NCBI GenBank assembly: GCA_022414725.1 | Contig: CM039463.1 | Location: 93,845,145-93,909,144 of the forward strand | Direction of reading: 5' to 3' | DNA length: 64,000 nucleotides | Source of the DNA: Microglena sp. YARC | Lineage: Eukaryota; Chlorophyta; Chlorophyceae; Chlamydomonadales; Chlamydomonadaceae | In this document: one piece after another, positions 11,056-20,065 of the stretch | How the letters are laid out: the number at the start of each line of letters is the position of its first letter | How positions within the stretch are numbered: position 1 is the stretch's first letter | Notes under the pieces: generated by a model | Database searches by the model: none | What the model saw: the letters and a program-made list of their open reading frames with translations, nothing else | Told to the model about the DNA's origin: nothing | Translations under genes and position numbers: made by a program

Positions 11056-11315
11056 TACACTGTTTTTTGCACTGCCGAAGATGGGAAGCAGCAAAATTGC
11101 TGGCTGAAGCTATGTAACCGAGTTAAAGTTCAAGTAACTACACTGGTGACTATTTTTAGAAATAGAAAGCGAATACAATGTTAGAAATATAAAGCGTGGG
11201 CTCGTGTGGTCCCTAGTTTCCGTGGGTATCGTACAGGTGGGCGGGCTGGGGGGGGGGGGGGGGCTTGGAATTGGAAAGTGAGCAGCCCAGAGTTGGCTGA
11301 AAAACCATGTAACAA
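11056..11315. repeat. Right copy of long direct repeat flanking the LINE
   Basis: It starts directly after the T-tail of the LINE and matches 3485-3777. After it, the sequence diverges at AACAATCAAATC. The poly-G run is 16 long at 11248-11263. Confidence 0.85.
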
Positions 11316-11356
11316 TCAAATCAAATTCACACAGTTTGAACACCCGCTCCTAATGT

Positions 11357-11424
11357 AATGATAACGCCTGATGGGGCGTGGTATTCAGGGAGCCCCGTCT
11401 TACAGCGGTAGAGAACGGGCTACT
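11357..11424 (-). mobile_element. 5'-truncated SINE tail
   Basis: Read on the minus strand this gives the SINE end: GTAGCCCGTTCTCTACCGC, GACGGGGCTCCC, then ACCACGCCCCATCAGGCG and TTATCATT. There is no tRNA head. It lies seven bases from a second fragment in the same orientation. Confidence 0.75.
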
Positions 11425-11430
11425 GAAGGT

Positions 11431-11520
11431 AATGATAACGCCTGATGGGGCGCGGTGTTTAGGGAGCCCGTTGTACACGGGTGGGGAGCGGTCTCCTACC
11501 TCAACTAACGGGCTACTACG
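11431..11520 (-). mobile_element. 5'-truncated SINE tail
   Basis: This is a second headless minus-strand tail: GTAGCCCGTTAGTTGAGGT, GGGCTCCCTAAACACCGCG, then CCCCATCAGGCGTTATCATT. The tandem placement with the fragment at 11357 suggests either insertion at a hot spot or local duplication. Confidence 0.75.
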
Positions 11521-11639
11521 TTACCTGGATACCTGCTCCTACCTCTGTCTTCAAGTCATGTACGGGCCCGAGTTCAAGTTCAAGAACACCCGCTCCAACC
11601 TCTTTCGCGTGTTGGTGTTGATGGTGGGTTGGTGGGCGG

Positions 11640-11868
11640 AGGTGGATGGTGGTGGTGGGTGGGGGGGTTGGGGTGTGTGTGGTGGTGTGGTGTGGTGGGA
11701 TTGGGGGGTTAGAAGTCATGTGCGGACCGGAGCATGACGTTAAACATCCTGGACAAGTCTTCAAACTGTCTAACCCGCTTAGTATGCTCCCTGCTTTCTG
11801 TGGGTATCGCACGGGGGGGCTTGGAGTTGGGTGACGCTGAGCAGCCCAGCTGGAAAAAACAATTAACA
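11640..11868. repeat. GT-rich stretch and diverged third copy of the flank repeat
   Basis: Bases 11640-11715 are a (GGTGGT)/(GTGTGG) low-complexity run. Bases 11785-11868 (GTGGGTATCGCACGGGGG, CTTGGAGTTGG, GAGCAGCCCAG) are a diverged version of the 3' half of the repeat that flanks the LINE, so that flank sequence is itself a small repeat family here. Confidence 0.6.
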
Positions 11869-12165
11869 ACTCATCTCAACAGCTTGCGACAAGCTTGTGA
11901 GGTCAAGCCTCCATCATCACCAGCACCAGCCACGGCCTATTTTGCCTCGTCCTGACCATTATCCACCACACATGTCAACAGCTAGCGACTAGAACCTTGT
12001 GCGGCCAAGCCTCCATCATCACCAGCACCAGCCACGGCCAAGCTTGCCACGACCTGACCATTATCCACCGCTCATCTCAACAGCTTGTGGCTAGAAGCTT
12101 GTCAGATCAAGCCTCCATTATCACCAGCACCAGCCACGGCCTAGTCTGCCTCGTCCTGAACGTTA
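11869..12165. repeat. Three tandem units of ~117 bp
   Basis: Each unit carries TCTCAACAGCTTG, then AAGCCTCCATCATCACCAGC and ACCAGCCACGGCC, with starts near 11870, 11968 and 12078. The unit is CA/CT-rich. A CACCATTGCTACTCAACCACC motif duplicates just after it (12170-12245). I see no gene. Confidence 0.7.
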
Positions 12166-12401
12166 CCCTTCACACCATTGCTACTCAACCACCTACCCTC
12201 GTCCTGGCCGTCATCCTTCACACCATCGCTACTCAACAAGTCACCATCGCTACGTGCTTTGGCTGATTCCTCATTATTATCTTGACTGCCTTTTGTCAAC
12301 ATCATATGATTTGCCTGTCCCTAGTTATTCGGTCCCTGTCACAGTGCCCTTAAATTGGGACCTAATAAGGGAGGCAGCTCGGGATGCAAGTGATAAAAGG
12401 T

Positions 12402-12535
12402 AATGATAACGCCTGGTGGGACGTGGTGTCAAGGGAGCCCGTCGTACGCAGGTGGGGAGCGGTCTCCAACCTCAACTGGACAAGCTACCATCGCGGTTGA
12501 CAACGACCTGCAACGCCAAGAGCGACCGAAGGGGG
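12402..12535 (-). mobile_element. 5'-truncated SINE, longer copy
   Basis: The minus strand reads GCGTTGCAGGTCGTTGTCAA, GATGGTAGCTTGTCCAGTTG, a GTACGACGGGCTCCCTT block and CACCAGGCGTTATCATTACC. This matches SINE copy 1 from just after its B-box to its 3' end. The tRNA head is lost or too diverged to see beyond about 12545. Confidence 0.75.
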
Positions 12536-12639
12536 AGTGATATGCAGGTGATCTAAGCATAACTCGAACTGAACACCCGTTATGGCTGTTGGTCGCATGG
12601 CACAGGCCGGCATTGGGGGTGGGGGGGAGAGCTCTCGAA

Positions 12640-13880
12640 AGTCCGACTCCCCATAGCCTTGGGAATCAACACCATCAGTAGCACCTGACAGAAGTGAATC
12701 CACAGCATCAGATGCAGCTGAGCCTTGGGAATCAGCACTATCGGTAGCACCAGAGCGTTGGGAATCAGCACCATCCGTAGCTCCAAAGAGGAGTAAATCT
12801 TAACCCTCAGTACCACCAGAGCCTTTCGAATCAGCACCATTAGTAGCACCAGAGCCTTGCAAATCCGCAGCATTAGATGCAGCTAAGCCTTGCAAGTCAG
12901 CACCATCAGTAGCAGCAGTACCCGTAGCTCCAGAGAGGAGTAAATCAGAACCCTCAGTAGCACCAGAGCCTTACGAATCAGCACCATTAGTAGGAACAGA
13001 GACTTGCGAATCCACAGCATCAGATGCAGACGAGCCTTGCGAATCAACTCCATCAGTAGCAGCAGTACCCGTAGCTCCAGAGAGGAGTAAATCAAAACCC
13101 TCAGTTGCAACAGAGACTTGGGAATCAGCACCATCAGTAGCACCTGACAGAAGTGAATCCACAGCATCAGATGCAGCTGAGCCTTGGGAATCAGCACTAT
13201 CAGTAGCACCAGAGCGTTGGGAATCAGCACCATCCGTAGCTCCAAAGAGGAGTAAATCTTAACCCTCAGTACCACCAGAGCCTTTCGAATCAGCACCATT
13301 AGTAGCACCAGAGCCTTGCAAATCCACAGCATCAGATGCAGCTAAGCCTTGCAAGTCAGCACCATCAGTAGCAGCAGTACCCGTAGCTCCAGAGAGGAGT
13401 AAATCAGAACCCTCAGTAGCACCAGAGCCTTACGAATCAGCACCATTAGTAGCGACAGAGACTTGGGAGTCAGCACCGTCAGTAGCAGCAGTACCCGTAG
13501 CTCCAGAGAGGAGTAAATCAGAACCCTCAGTAGCACCAGAGCCTTACGAATCAGCACCATTAGTAGCAACAGAGACTTGCGAATCCACAGCATCAGATGC
13601 AGATGAGCCTTGCGAATCAACACCATCAGTAGCAGCAGTACCCGTAGCTCCAGAGAGGAGTAAATCAAAACCCTCAGTTGCAACAGAGACTTGGGAATCA
13701 GCACCATCAGTAGCACCTGACAGAAGTGAATCCACAGCATCAGATGCAGCCGAGCCTTGCAAAGCAGCACCGTCAGTAGCAGCAGTATCCGTAGCTCCAG
13801 AGAGGAGTAAATCAAAACCCTCAGTAGCAACAGAGCCATGGGAATCAGCACTATCAGTAGCACCAGTTTCCATACCTCCA
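12640..13880 (-). repeat. Higher-order coding minisatellite (GATxGADSQ repeats)
   Basis: Units of 24-39 bp encode variants of SGATDGADSQ, GFDLLLSGATGTAATDG and SAASDAVDS on the minus strand. A higher-order unit of roughly 460-570 bp is recognisable by the block around CCTGACAGAAGTGAATCC at about 12685, 13140 and 13715. The frame of the upstream exon stays open through the whole array except for TAA codons at 13544-13546 and about 13433, 13260, 12971 and 12799. The array lies at or just beyond the 3' end of the minus-strand gene. Confidence 0.8.
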
Positions 13881-16800
13881 GAGATGAGTGAACCAACAGC
13901 ATCAGATGCAACGGACTCTTGTGAACCAGCTTTATCAGATGAGCCAGAGGCTTGTAAATCAGCACCATCGGTGGTGAGTAAATCAGCTTTATCAGATTCA
14001 GCCTTGTCATGTAAATCAGCACCATCAGATTCACCGGTAGTGAGTAAATCAGCTTTATCAGATGAGCCAGAGGCTAGTGAATCAGCACCACCAGATTCAC
14101 TAGTGGTGAGTAAATCAGCTTTATCAGATGAGGCAGAGGCTTGTAAATCAGCACCATCAGATCCACCGGTGGTGAGTAAACCAGCTTTATCAGATGTGCC
14201 AGATGCTTGCAAATCATCCCCACCGACTGCAGCAGCGAGTAGTGAGTCAAAAGCATGCATTGCGGCAGAGCCTTGTGAACCAACACCACCAGATGGACCC
14301 GACTGTGCAGTGACATCAGAGCTTAGTAAGGCTGAGTCGCCTCCAACTGCTGTGTCAAATAATTTATTTGTATCAACACCTTCAGTAGAATCGCCGTCGG
14401 CCACCTTGTCGTCGTCCTCTTGAGAGTCCGTTCCGGCCTCTTGAGTGTAACCGATGGAGTCCCCGGATTGGTCGTCCGCGTCGTCTATCTCGCCATCTAA
14501 CCCATCTAAATCGAAAGCAGCGTCTACGCTTTCATCAGCTCTCTTAGAGATAGACAAGGCAGCAGCACTGTCAGACTCTTCTCCAGAAACTTGCTCCTGA
14601 ATGATCTCATCCAATCCTTGTGACTCTGCTTCTAGCTCCCTGTTGGAGCTGCTGCTGGACAGGTGGGACCTGGGGGAGAGATTTGGGGAGGGCTTTGGGG
14701 GAGGGCTTTGGGGGAAGAGATTTGGGGAGGCCTTGGGGGAGGGCTTTGGGGGAGGGCTTTGGGGGAGAGATTTGGGGAGGGCTTTGGGGGAGGCCTTGGG
14801 GGAGAGATTTTGGGAGGGCTTTGGGGAGGGCTTTGAGGGAGGGCTTTGGGGAGAGATTTTGGGAGGGCTTTGGGGGAGGGCTTTGAGGGAGGGCCTTGGG
14901 GAGAGATTTGGGGAGGGCTTTGGGGGAGGGACCTGGGCATTAGGGGAACATGGGGTGAATATCTTGAGGGGTGAGATGGTGAATATCCTCTCAGGGGTGA
15001 ATGTCTTGAGGGGTGAGATGGTGAATATATTCTCAGGGGTGACTATCTTCACAGGGGGTGAATATCTTGAGGGGTGAATATCCTCAGGGGTCAATATCTT
15101 GAGGGATGAAATGGTGAATATCCTCTCAGGGGTGAATATCTTGAGGGATGAAATGGTGAATATCCTCTCAGGGGTGAATATCTTGAGGGATGAAATGGTG
15201 AATATCCTCAGGGGTGAATATCTTGAGGGATGAAATGGTGAATATCCTCTCAGGGGTGAATATCTTGAGGGGTGAGATGGTGAATGTACTCTGAGGGGGT
15301 GAATATCTCAAGGGGTGAAAATCCTCAGGGGTGAGATGGTGAATATCCTTTCAGGGGTGAATATCTTCAGGGTTAAATATCCTCAGGGGTGAATATTTTT
15401 AGGGGTGAATATCTTGACCGGGGGTGAATATCTTCAGGTGTGAATATCCTAATGGGTGAATATCCTCGAGGGTAAATATCTCCAGAAGTGGATATCTTGA
15501 GGGGTAGAAATATCGTCGGGGGTGAATATCGTACAATAAACTTGGGGACCAGGGTACTTCCAAGCGCGCGCTTTTGCGCGCTGCCTTTTTGAGCCCCACT
15601 GCGCGTTTCGCACAGTATTTTGCAACCCCACGTGGGCGCAGCAAGCATTTTTTGCGCTTTTTGCACTACAAAGCGCAGTTTTGTTTTTTTCAAGTGCGCT
15701 AAAGCGCTGGCCAATTTGGTCAATGGAAGTACCCTGTTGGGGACCAGTACGACATTGGCCACCCTAAGGATATATCATGATAGGTTTTTGCAGCTTCTTT
15801 TCAAATAGTATCCCGTTTTGACGAATGGCTCAATGGTAGAGCTCATTGAAATCAGAAGGTGCGGGGTTTGATTCCCTACGGGTGCGCTTATAAAAAATCT
15901 GGCATAAAATAAACAACTTTTTAACTTTAAGTACCGGCCAATTGCCTCCTTGCTCTTTATGACGGATAGTACGTGTATGAAATGTTTATTGTGTTTGTTA
16001 TGTTTATTGTGTTTGTTATGTTTATTGTGTTTGTTATGTTTATTGTGTTTGTTATGTTTATTGTGTTTGTTATGTTTATTGTGTGTGTTATGTTTATTTT
16101 ATTGAAACTTTGCTGACGCCCCAACGAAGTGTTCCTGGGCGCAATCAACCGCCATGGTAGCTCTATCCAGGTAAAGTAGCAGCTTGTTCTCTACCGCCGT
16201 AAGACAGGGATTCCTTAATACCACGCTCCACTAGGTGGTATCATTACTTTTTCACATAATATCAAACAATATCAAATACACTGATCATCACTCAAGATAT
16301 GCACCCCTGAGAGGATATTCACCATCTCACCCCTCAAGGCGCAATACCCGATACCGGTGCAAAGAAATGCAAACTTACAACTTGGAGGTCGCAGGGCCGC
16401 TGCCAAGCTGTAGACCCATCAGACCGCCACCTGTTGCTGCACTCAACTCAGCAGAGCCTGCTGAGCTTTCACCGGCTTCTCCTGCTCCAGCAGCTGAGCT
16501 GTCACCGGCTGCTCCTGCTCCTGCAGCTGAGCTGTCACCGGCTGCTCCAGCTCCAGCAGCTGAGCTGTCACCGGCTGCTCCTGCTCCTGCAGCTGAGCTG
16601 TCACCGGCTGCTCCTGCTCCTGCAGCTGAGCTGTCACCGGCTGCTCCTGCTCCTGCAGCTGAGCTGTCACCGGCTGCTCCTGCTCCTGCAGCTGAGCTGT
16701 CACCGGCTGCTCCAGCTCCAGCAGCTGAGCTGTCACCGGCAGCTCCTGCTCCTGCATCTGCAGATTTGTCATCTTTGAAGATTGAAACATCCCCTCCAGC

Positions 16801-19368
16801 CATGAAATCAGAGTCACCGTGTGCTCCAGTTGATGTCACCCCCCCCTGTCCTGATCCATCTCCAACCTGCGGCAGGGCAAAGAGATGAAAGGGCGGCAAA
16901 GAGATAAAGGGGGCGGCAAATAGATGAAAGGGCGGCAAAGAGATGAAAGGGCGGCAAAGAGATGAAAGGGCGGCAGATGAAAGGGCGGCAAAGGGATGAA
17001 AGGACGGCAAAGAGATGAAAGGGCGGCAAAGAGATGAAAGGGCGGCAGATGAAAGGGCGGCAAAGGGATGAAAGGGCGACGTGCAATTAATTAGCACTGA
17101 ACGCGCTTGATTCTACTAGTCAGCACTAAGTAAGGCACTAAGTGATACACAGGGTGGTACATACCATTTACTTATCACTAAACAGGGGTGGCTTACTTCA
17201 AGGTGCACGTATACACAACTAATACATTCCATTAACTTATCCATCCCGTTTTGACGACTGGCTCAATGGTAGAGCACATCGAAACAAGAAGGTGCGGGAT
17301 TCGCATCCGTGCGGGTGCGCTTTAGTGTTCACGGCCACTGCCAACCGCCATGGTAGCTTCGTCCAGGTAAAGTACCAGTCTGTTCCCTACGCCGTCAGAC
17401 GGGGCTCCCTTAATACCACACCCCACCAGGCATTATCATTACTTTTTTATACTTATCCCCGGGAGTAAAAAAAAAAGGGGGGGGGACACCTATCCCTAAA
17501 AACCTGAGGAGGGCTGACCCCCCCCCCCCCCCCCCCCCACACACACACACCCTAATTGAGGTGCTCAGAATGAACTGAAAAATGTCTCATAGTATCAATG
17601 ATACATGCGATTACAGCCCCATTATCAGAAAAAAACAATCAGGAGAAGTAATTTTTTTGAGGCCTTGACACCTCCTGTAATCCCCCAAGACTACCTTACA
17701 TGGCATTCCTTCGATGCAATTTACTTCCACAACTGAAAATCAGTTTTACAGCTATTTTTTGTGTGCAGAAAACAGCTCTTTTTTACAGCTCTTTTTACAG
17801 CTTTTTTGTGTGCAGAAAACAGCTCTTTTTTACAGCTCTTTTTTACAGCTTTTTTGTGTGCAGAAAACAGCTCTTTTTTACAGCTCTTTTTTACAGCTTT
17901 TTTGTGAGCAGAAAACAGCTCTTTTTTACAGCTCTTTTTTGTGTGCAGAAAACAGCTCTTTTTTACAGCTCTTTTTTGTGTGCAGAAAACAGCTCTAGAG
18001 CGTGGATGGAGTAAGACATATATACATACACAGCATAGCATCCGAAGCAGCATACCATCCCAAGCAGAGCATGTCGGCAGTCTACAACCTACCCATGGAC
18101 TGTAACGTACATACATACAGCCCCCTTGCAGCCCCAACCTCTTGGGGTCAGGCCACCTAGCTACACAAGCCAGGCACACAACAGCTGCACAAGTTAACCC
18201 TGGACTGAAATGAAACATAACTATACATCCACCCCCCCACACGTTCCCTCCAAGCAGAGCATGTCGGCATTCTACACGTACCGTGGAGCTGGCGTCAGTT
18301 GTTCTACCCCCCCCCCCCCCCCCCCCCCCCACCCCTGTCTGTTCTCTTACTTAGGAACTACTTCCTGCTGCATCAGGTCGGCCAGAATCATGGCTGTGTG
18401 TGTGTGTGCGTGTGCGTGCATGTGGTAGTTATAACGTACCGTGGAGCTTGCGCCAGTTGAGGTTGAAGCTAAGCTGCTGTTGCTAGAGCTGGCTGCATCT
18501 GCCCCAAGGCTAGTAGATGACTCAGTCTGGTTGAGGGCGGCAGGTGCTGATCCCCAGTCTGCTTTGAAGGTGCTAGAGATTCCTCCCGCAACAGTCTGCC
18601 CAGCACTACCGGTGCTAACTCCATCTTCGATTTTCTCATCGCCGGAACTCGACTGTCCGCTAACCTCAAAACCAACACCATTGTCTGCGATCGTGGCTGC
18701 TAGGCTCTTCTCCACGCCTTGCGTAGTATCAGTCTCCTCAGCATTCACAAAGGCATTCAGCCGCTTGCGATGCTGTGCGAGCGATGCCTGGACTGAAGCC
18801 TGCTGCTGGGTCATGGCAGATTGCAGCTGGTCATGCTGTTGGATAATGTCAGCTCGCAAAGTTTCCTCAGATTTTGAAACTGCCTGCGGCAGGATAAGAG
18901 GGGTCGTCAGTGCCAATGCATGTGATGTAAACAAAAAGATAACGCCTGGAGGGGCGTGGTGTTAAGGGGAACCTTCCATACGCCGCAGCTGGAGAGAGCC
19001 ACCATGCATGTGATATATGTAGTCTGTGTGTATCAGTTAGAGTGGGTCTAGTAACACAGTTGACAGCAGGCTGCAGCTTCTCATGCTGTTGGATGATGTC
19101 GGCTCGCAAAGTTTCCACGCTGTTCGAAACCTTCTGCAGGAAGACAGGAGGGGGGTCATTACAGAGCCATTAGTGTCAGTGCATGTATGGTCCCACAAAC
19201 ACACACAAACAAAAAAGCTGTGAAACGCACCTGAGAAATCTCCTCTGACATCTCTTTCAGTCTCTTATCAGTCGAAGACTGGAGCTTGGTGATCGCCTCT
19301 TCAGCACTTGTCACGCGTCCACCCAGATCCGGGTTCCCGATCTTCAACTCTTTCATCGAGGCCGATAT
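13544..19368 (-). CDS. Multi-exon gene, coiled-coil head and disordered acidic repeat tail, partial
   Basis: The predicted exons on the minus strand are 19368-19231, 19133-19065, 18883-18440, 16866-16379 and 14669-13544. Each border has GT/AG (for example CACG|GTACGT at 18440, CAAGTT|GTAAGT at 16379, CCGCAG| at 18883 and 16866). The phases fit: the first four exons begin in phase 0, exon 4 ends with two spare bases, and exon 5 supplies the one base needed to keep the frame. Exons 1-3 encode heptad-like sequence (EEAITKLQSSTDKRLKEM, ETLRADIIQQHEKL), likely a coiled coil. Exon 3 continues Ser-rich, exon 4 holds about eight 11-residue SSAAGAGAAGD repeats, and exon 5 is acidic and Ser/Ala/Asp-rich. 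The true 5' end is not seen, and the 3' end depends on whether the TAA at 13544 is a stop or part of a GTAAGG donor. Function unknown. Confidence 0.7.
14670..14936. repeat. Intronic GGGAGGGCTTTGGG minisatellite
   Basis: Alternating GGGAGGGCTTTGGGG and GAGAGATTTGGGGA blocks repeat about ten times. The left edge provides the polypyrimidine tract and AG acceptor (minus strand) used by exon 14669-13544. The array is therefore intronic in the proposed gene model, although it is stop-free as a Pro/Ser/Lys-rich peptide. Confidence 0.8.
14945..15530. repeat. Intronic GGGGTGAATATC minisatellite
   Basis: About fifteen diverged copies of the pair GGTGAATATCCTCTCAGG and GGTGAATATCTTGAGG are joined by GATGAAATGGT or GGTGAGATGGT. 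A single copy of the motif reappears at 16308-16337, beyond the MITE and SINE. It lies in the intron between exons 16866-16379 and 14669-13544. Confidence 0.85.
15550..15736. mobile_element. hAT-type MITE, complete
   Basis: The 187-bp element has perfect 12-bp terminal inverted repeats, CAGGGTACTTCC at 15550-15561 and GGAAGTACCCTG at 15725-15736. The 8-bp direct duplication TTGGGGAC (15542-15549 and 15737-15744) is perfect. Termini starting CAGGG and 8-bp duplications are typical of the hAT superfamily. The inside is rich in GCGC/AGCGC motifs and non-coding, so it would rely on a transposase supplied elsewhere. Confidence 0.9.
15812..16252 (+). mobile_element. tRNA-derived SINE, copy 2, with internal insertion
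   Basis: The head begins CCCGTTTTGACG and has A-box TGGCTCAATGG (about 15827) and B-box GGGTTTGATTCC (about 15865). The body and tail (AACCGCCATGGTAGCTC to TATCATTACTTTTT) appear only at about 16147-16252. The ~250 bp between them include an 18-bp minisatellite and are absent from copies 1 and 3. A nested insertion or repeat expansion therefore seems to have split the SINE. No convincing target duplication was found. Confidence 0.7.
15978..16105. repeat. 18-bp minisatellite inside SINE copy 2
   Basis: About six to seven copies of TGTTTGTTATGTTTATTG occur in a row, nearly identical. The low divergence suggests recent expansion. Confidence 0.9.
16490..16765 (-). repeat. 33-bp coding minisatellite (exon 4)
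   Basis: About eight copies of a 33-bp unit (CAGCTGAGCTGTCACCGGCT plus a 13-base CCTGC/CCAGC variant) encode the 11-residue repeat AAGDSSAAGAG on the minus strand. Units differ mostly at synonymous CCTGC/CCAGC positions. It lies in exon 16866-16379 of the coiled-coil gene and keeps its frame. Confidence 0.85.
16871..17085. repeat. 19-bp minisatellite, intronic
   Basis: About eleven copies of GGGCGGCAAAGAGATGAAA occur, with shorter variants (GGGCGGCAGATGAAA). It sits directly upstream (minus strand) of the AG acceptor of exon 16866-16379. Confidence 0.9.
17243..17450 (+). mobile_element. tRNA-derived SINE, copy 3 (complete)
   Basis: It starts CCCGTTTTGACG, has A-box TGGCTCAATGG (about 17260) and a weaker B-box GGATTCGCATCC (about 17298). 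The body CCAACCGCCATGGTAGCTT and tail TTAATACCACACCCCACCAG follow, ending ATTACTTTTTT. The flanks repeat ACTTATCC (17235-17242 and 17451-17458). It lies in the intron between exons 18883-18440 and 16866-16379, in the antisense orientation to the gene. Confidence 0.85.
17460..17560. repeat. Simple-sequence cluster
   Basis: Poly-A, poly-G, a poly-C run (about 17519-17538) and (AC)n follow one another in the intron. Nothing else is seen until the minisatellite at 17750. Confidence 0.85.
17750..18000. repeat. TTTTTTACAGCTC minisatellite
   Basis: Five to six units combine TTTTTACAGCTC repeats with TTTTGTGTGCAGAAAACAGC. It is open in several frames as Phe/Ser-rich or Lys/Ala-rich peptides, which reflects the repeat and not a gene. 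It is intronic in the proposed model. Bases 18000-18430 hold short dispersed repeats, a poly-C run at about 18307-18330 and a GT-rich run near 18395-18422. A 16-bp copy of the exon-3 donor region recurs near 18276-18295. Confidence 0.8.
18927..19003 (-). mobile_element. 77-bp LINE-tail insertion
   Basis: The minus strand reads CAGCTGCGGCGTATGGAAGG, then TTCCCC, TTAACACCACGCCCCTCCAG and GCGTTATC plus a short T-rich tail. This is closest to the 3' end of the LINE at 10985-11046. The perfect 11-bp duplication ATGCATGTGAT flanks it (18916-18926 and 19004-19014). It is an extreme 5' truncation and sits in the intron between the two duplicated exons. Confidence 0.85.
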
Positions 19369-19463
19369 CTGCAGCAATAAATAAATAAATAAATAGTACG
19401 CCTTCTTATGAGGCGAGAGGTTGAGGGGACCAGCCCATTTGCTTTCACTTGGGGCCAACCACC

Positions 19464-19469
<6 letters not shown>

Positions 19470-19507
<38 letters not shown>

Positions 19508-20065
19508 CTATCTGCAGCTATGACAACAGGTGCAAGGCTTTTATTCATGGCTGCCAGCAAGGCTTTCATGCATACAACTCCGCAGCGATTCAAGCAGACA
19601 ATGCAGCGATTCATGCTGAAAAACCCGCAACATAAGTCTCAGATGATAGCCAGCCAGGTGCACGGCTTTCATCGATGGCTTTCAGCAAGGCTTTAATGCA
19701 GGCAAATCTGCAGCAACAACAAAGGGCTAATGCATGCCTTTCACAGCTTTCATTCATGGCTTTCATTCATGGCTGCCAGCAAGGCTGTAATGCATACGAC
19801 TCCGCAGCAACAACAAAGGGCTAATTACCTTGAAACCTAAAACCTTTTACAGCCCTTAAATTACAAACCTTAAATTGTACAGCTTTCATATAATGCTTTC
19901 CTTAGAGGCTGCCAGCAAAGCTTCCATGCAGACAAATCCGCAGGGACAACAAAAGATAAATGCATACCTTTCACTGCTTTCATTGATGCCTTTCAGCAAG
20001 GATTTAATGCAGACAAATCTGCAGAGACGGCAAAAGTCTTATGCATACTTTCCACAGATTTTATT
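19470..20065. repeat. Poly-G tract and ~100-bp diverged repeats
   Basis: A poly-G run occupies 19470-19507. From 19537 to 20040 five diverged units share GGCTTTCATTCATGGCTGCC, AGCAAGGCTTTAATGCA and CAAATCTGCAGCAACAACAA. The array leads into the 49-bp satellite. It lies upstream of the first recognised exon of the minus-strand gene and may be part of an intron. No exon could be assigned. Confidence 0.7.

Noticed and set aside
14601..15077. Gly-rich plus-strand frame of 158 codons
   Set aside because: It is the antisense of intronic minisatellites. The minus-strand exon model explains the region better.
17700..18014. Phe/Ser/Tyr-rich frames resembling hydrophobic proteins
   Set aside because: They are translations of a TTTTTTACAGCTC minisatellite in an intron.
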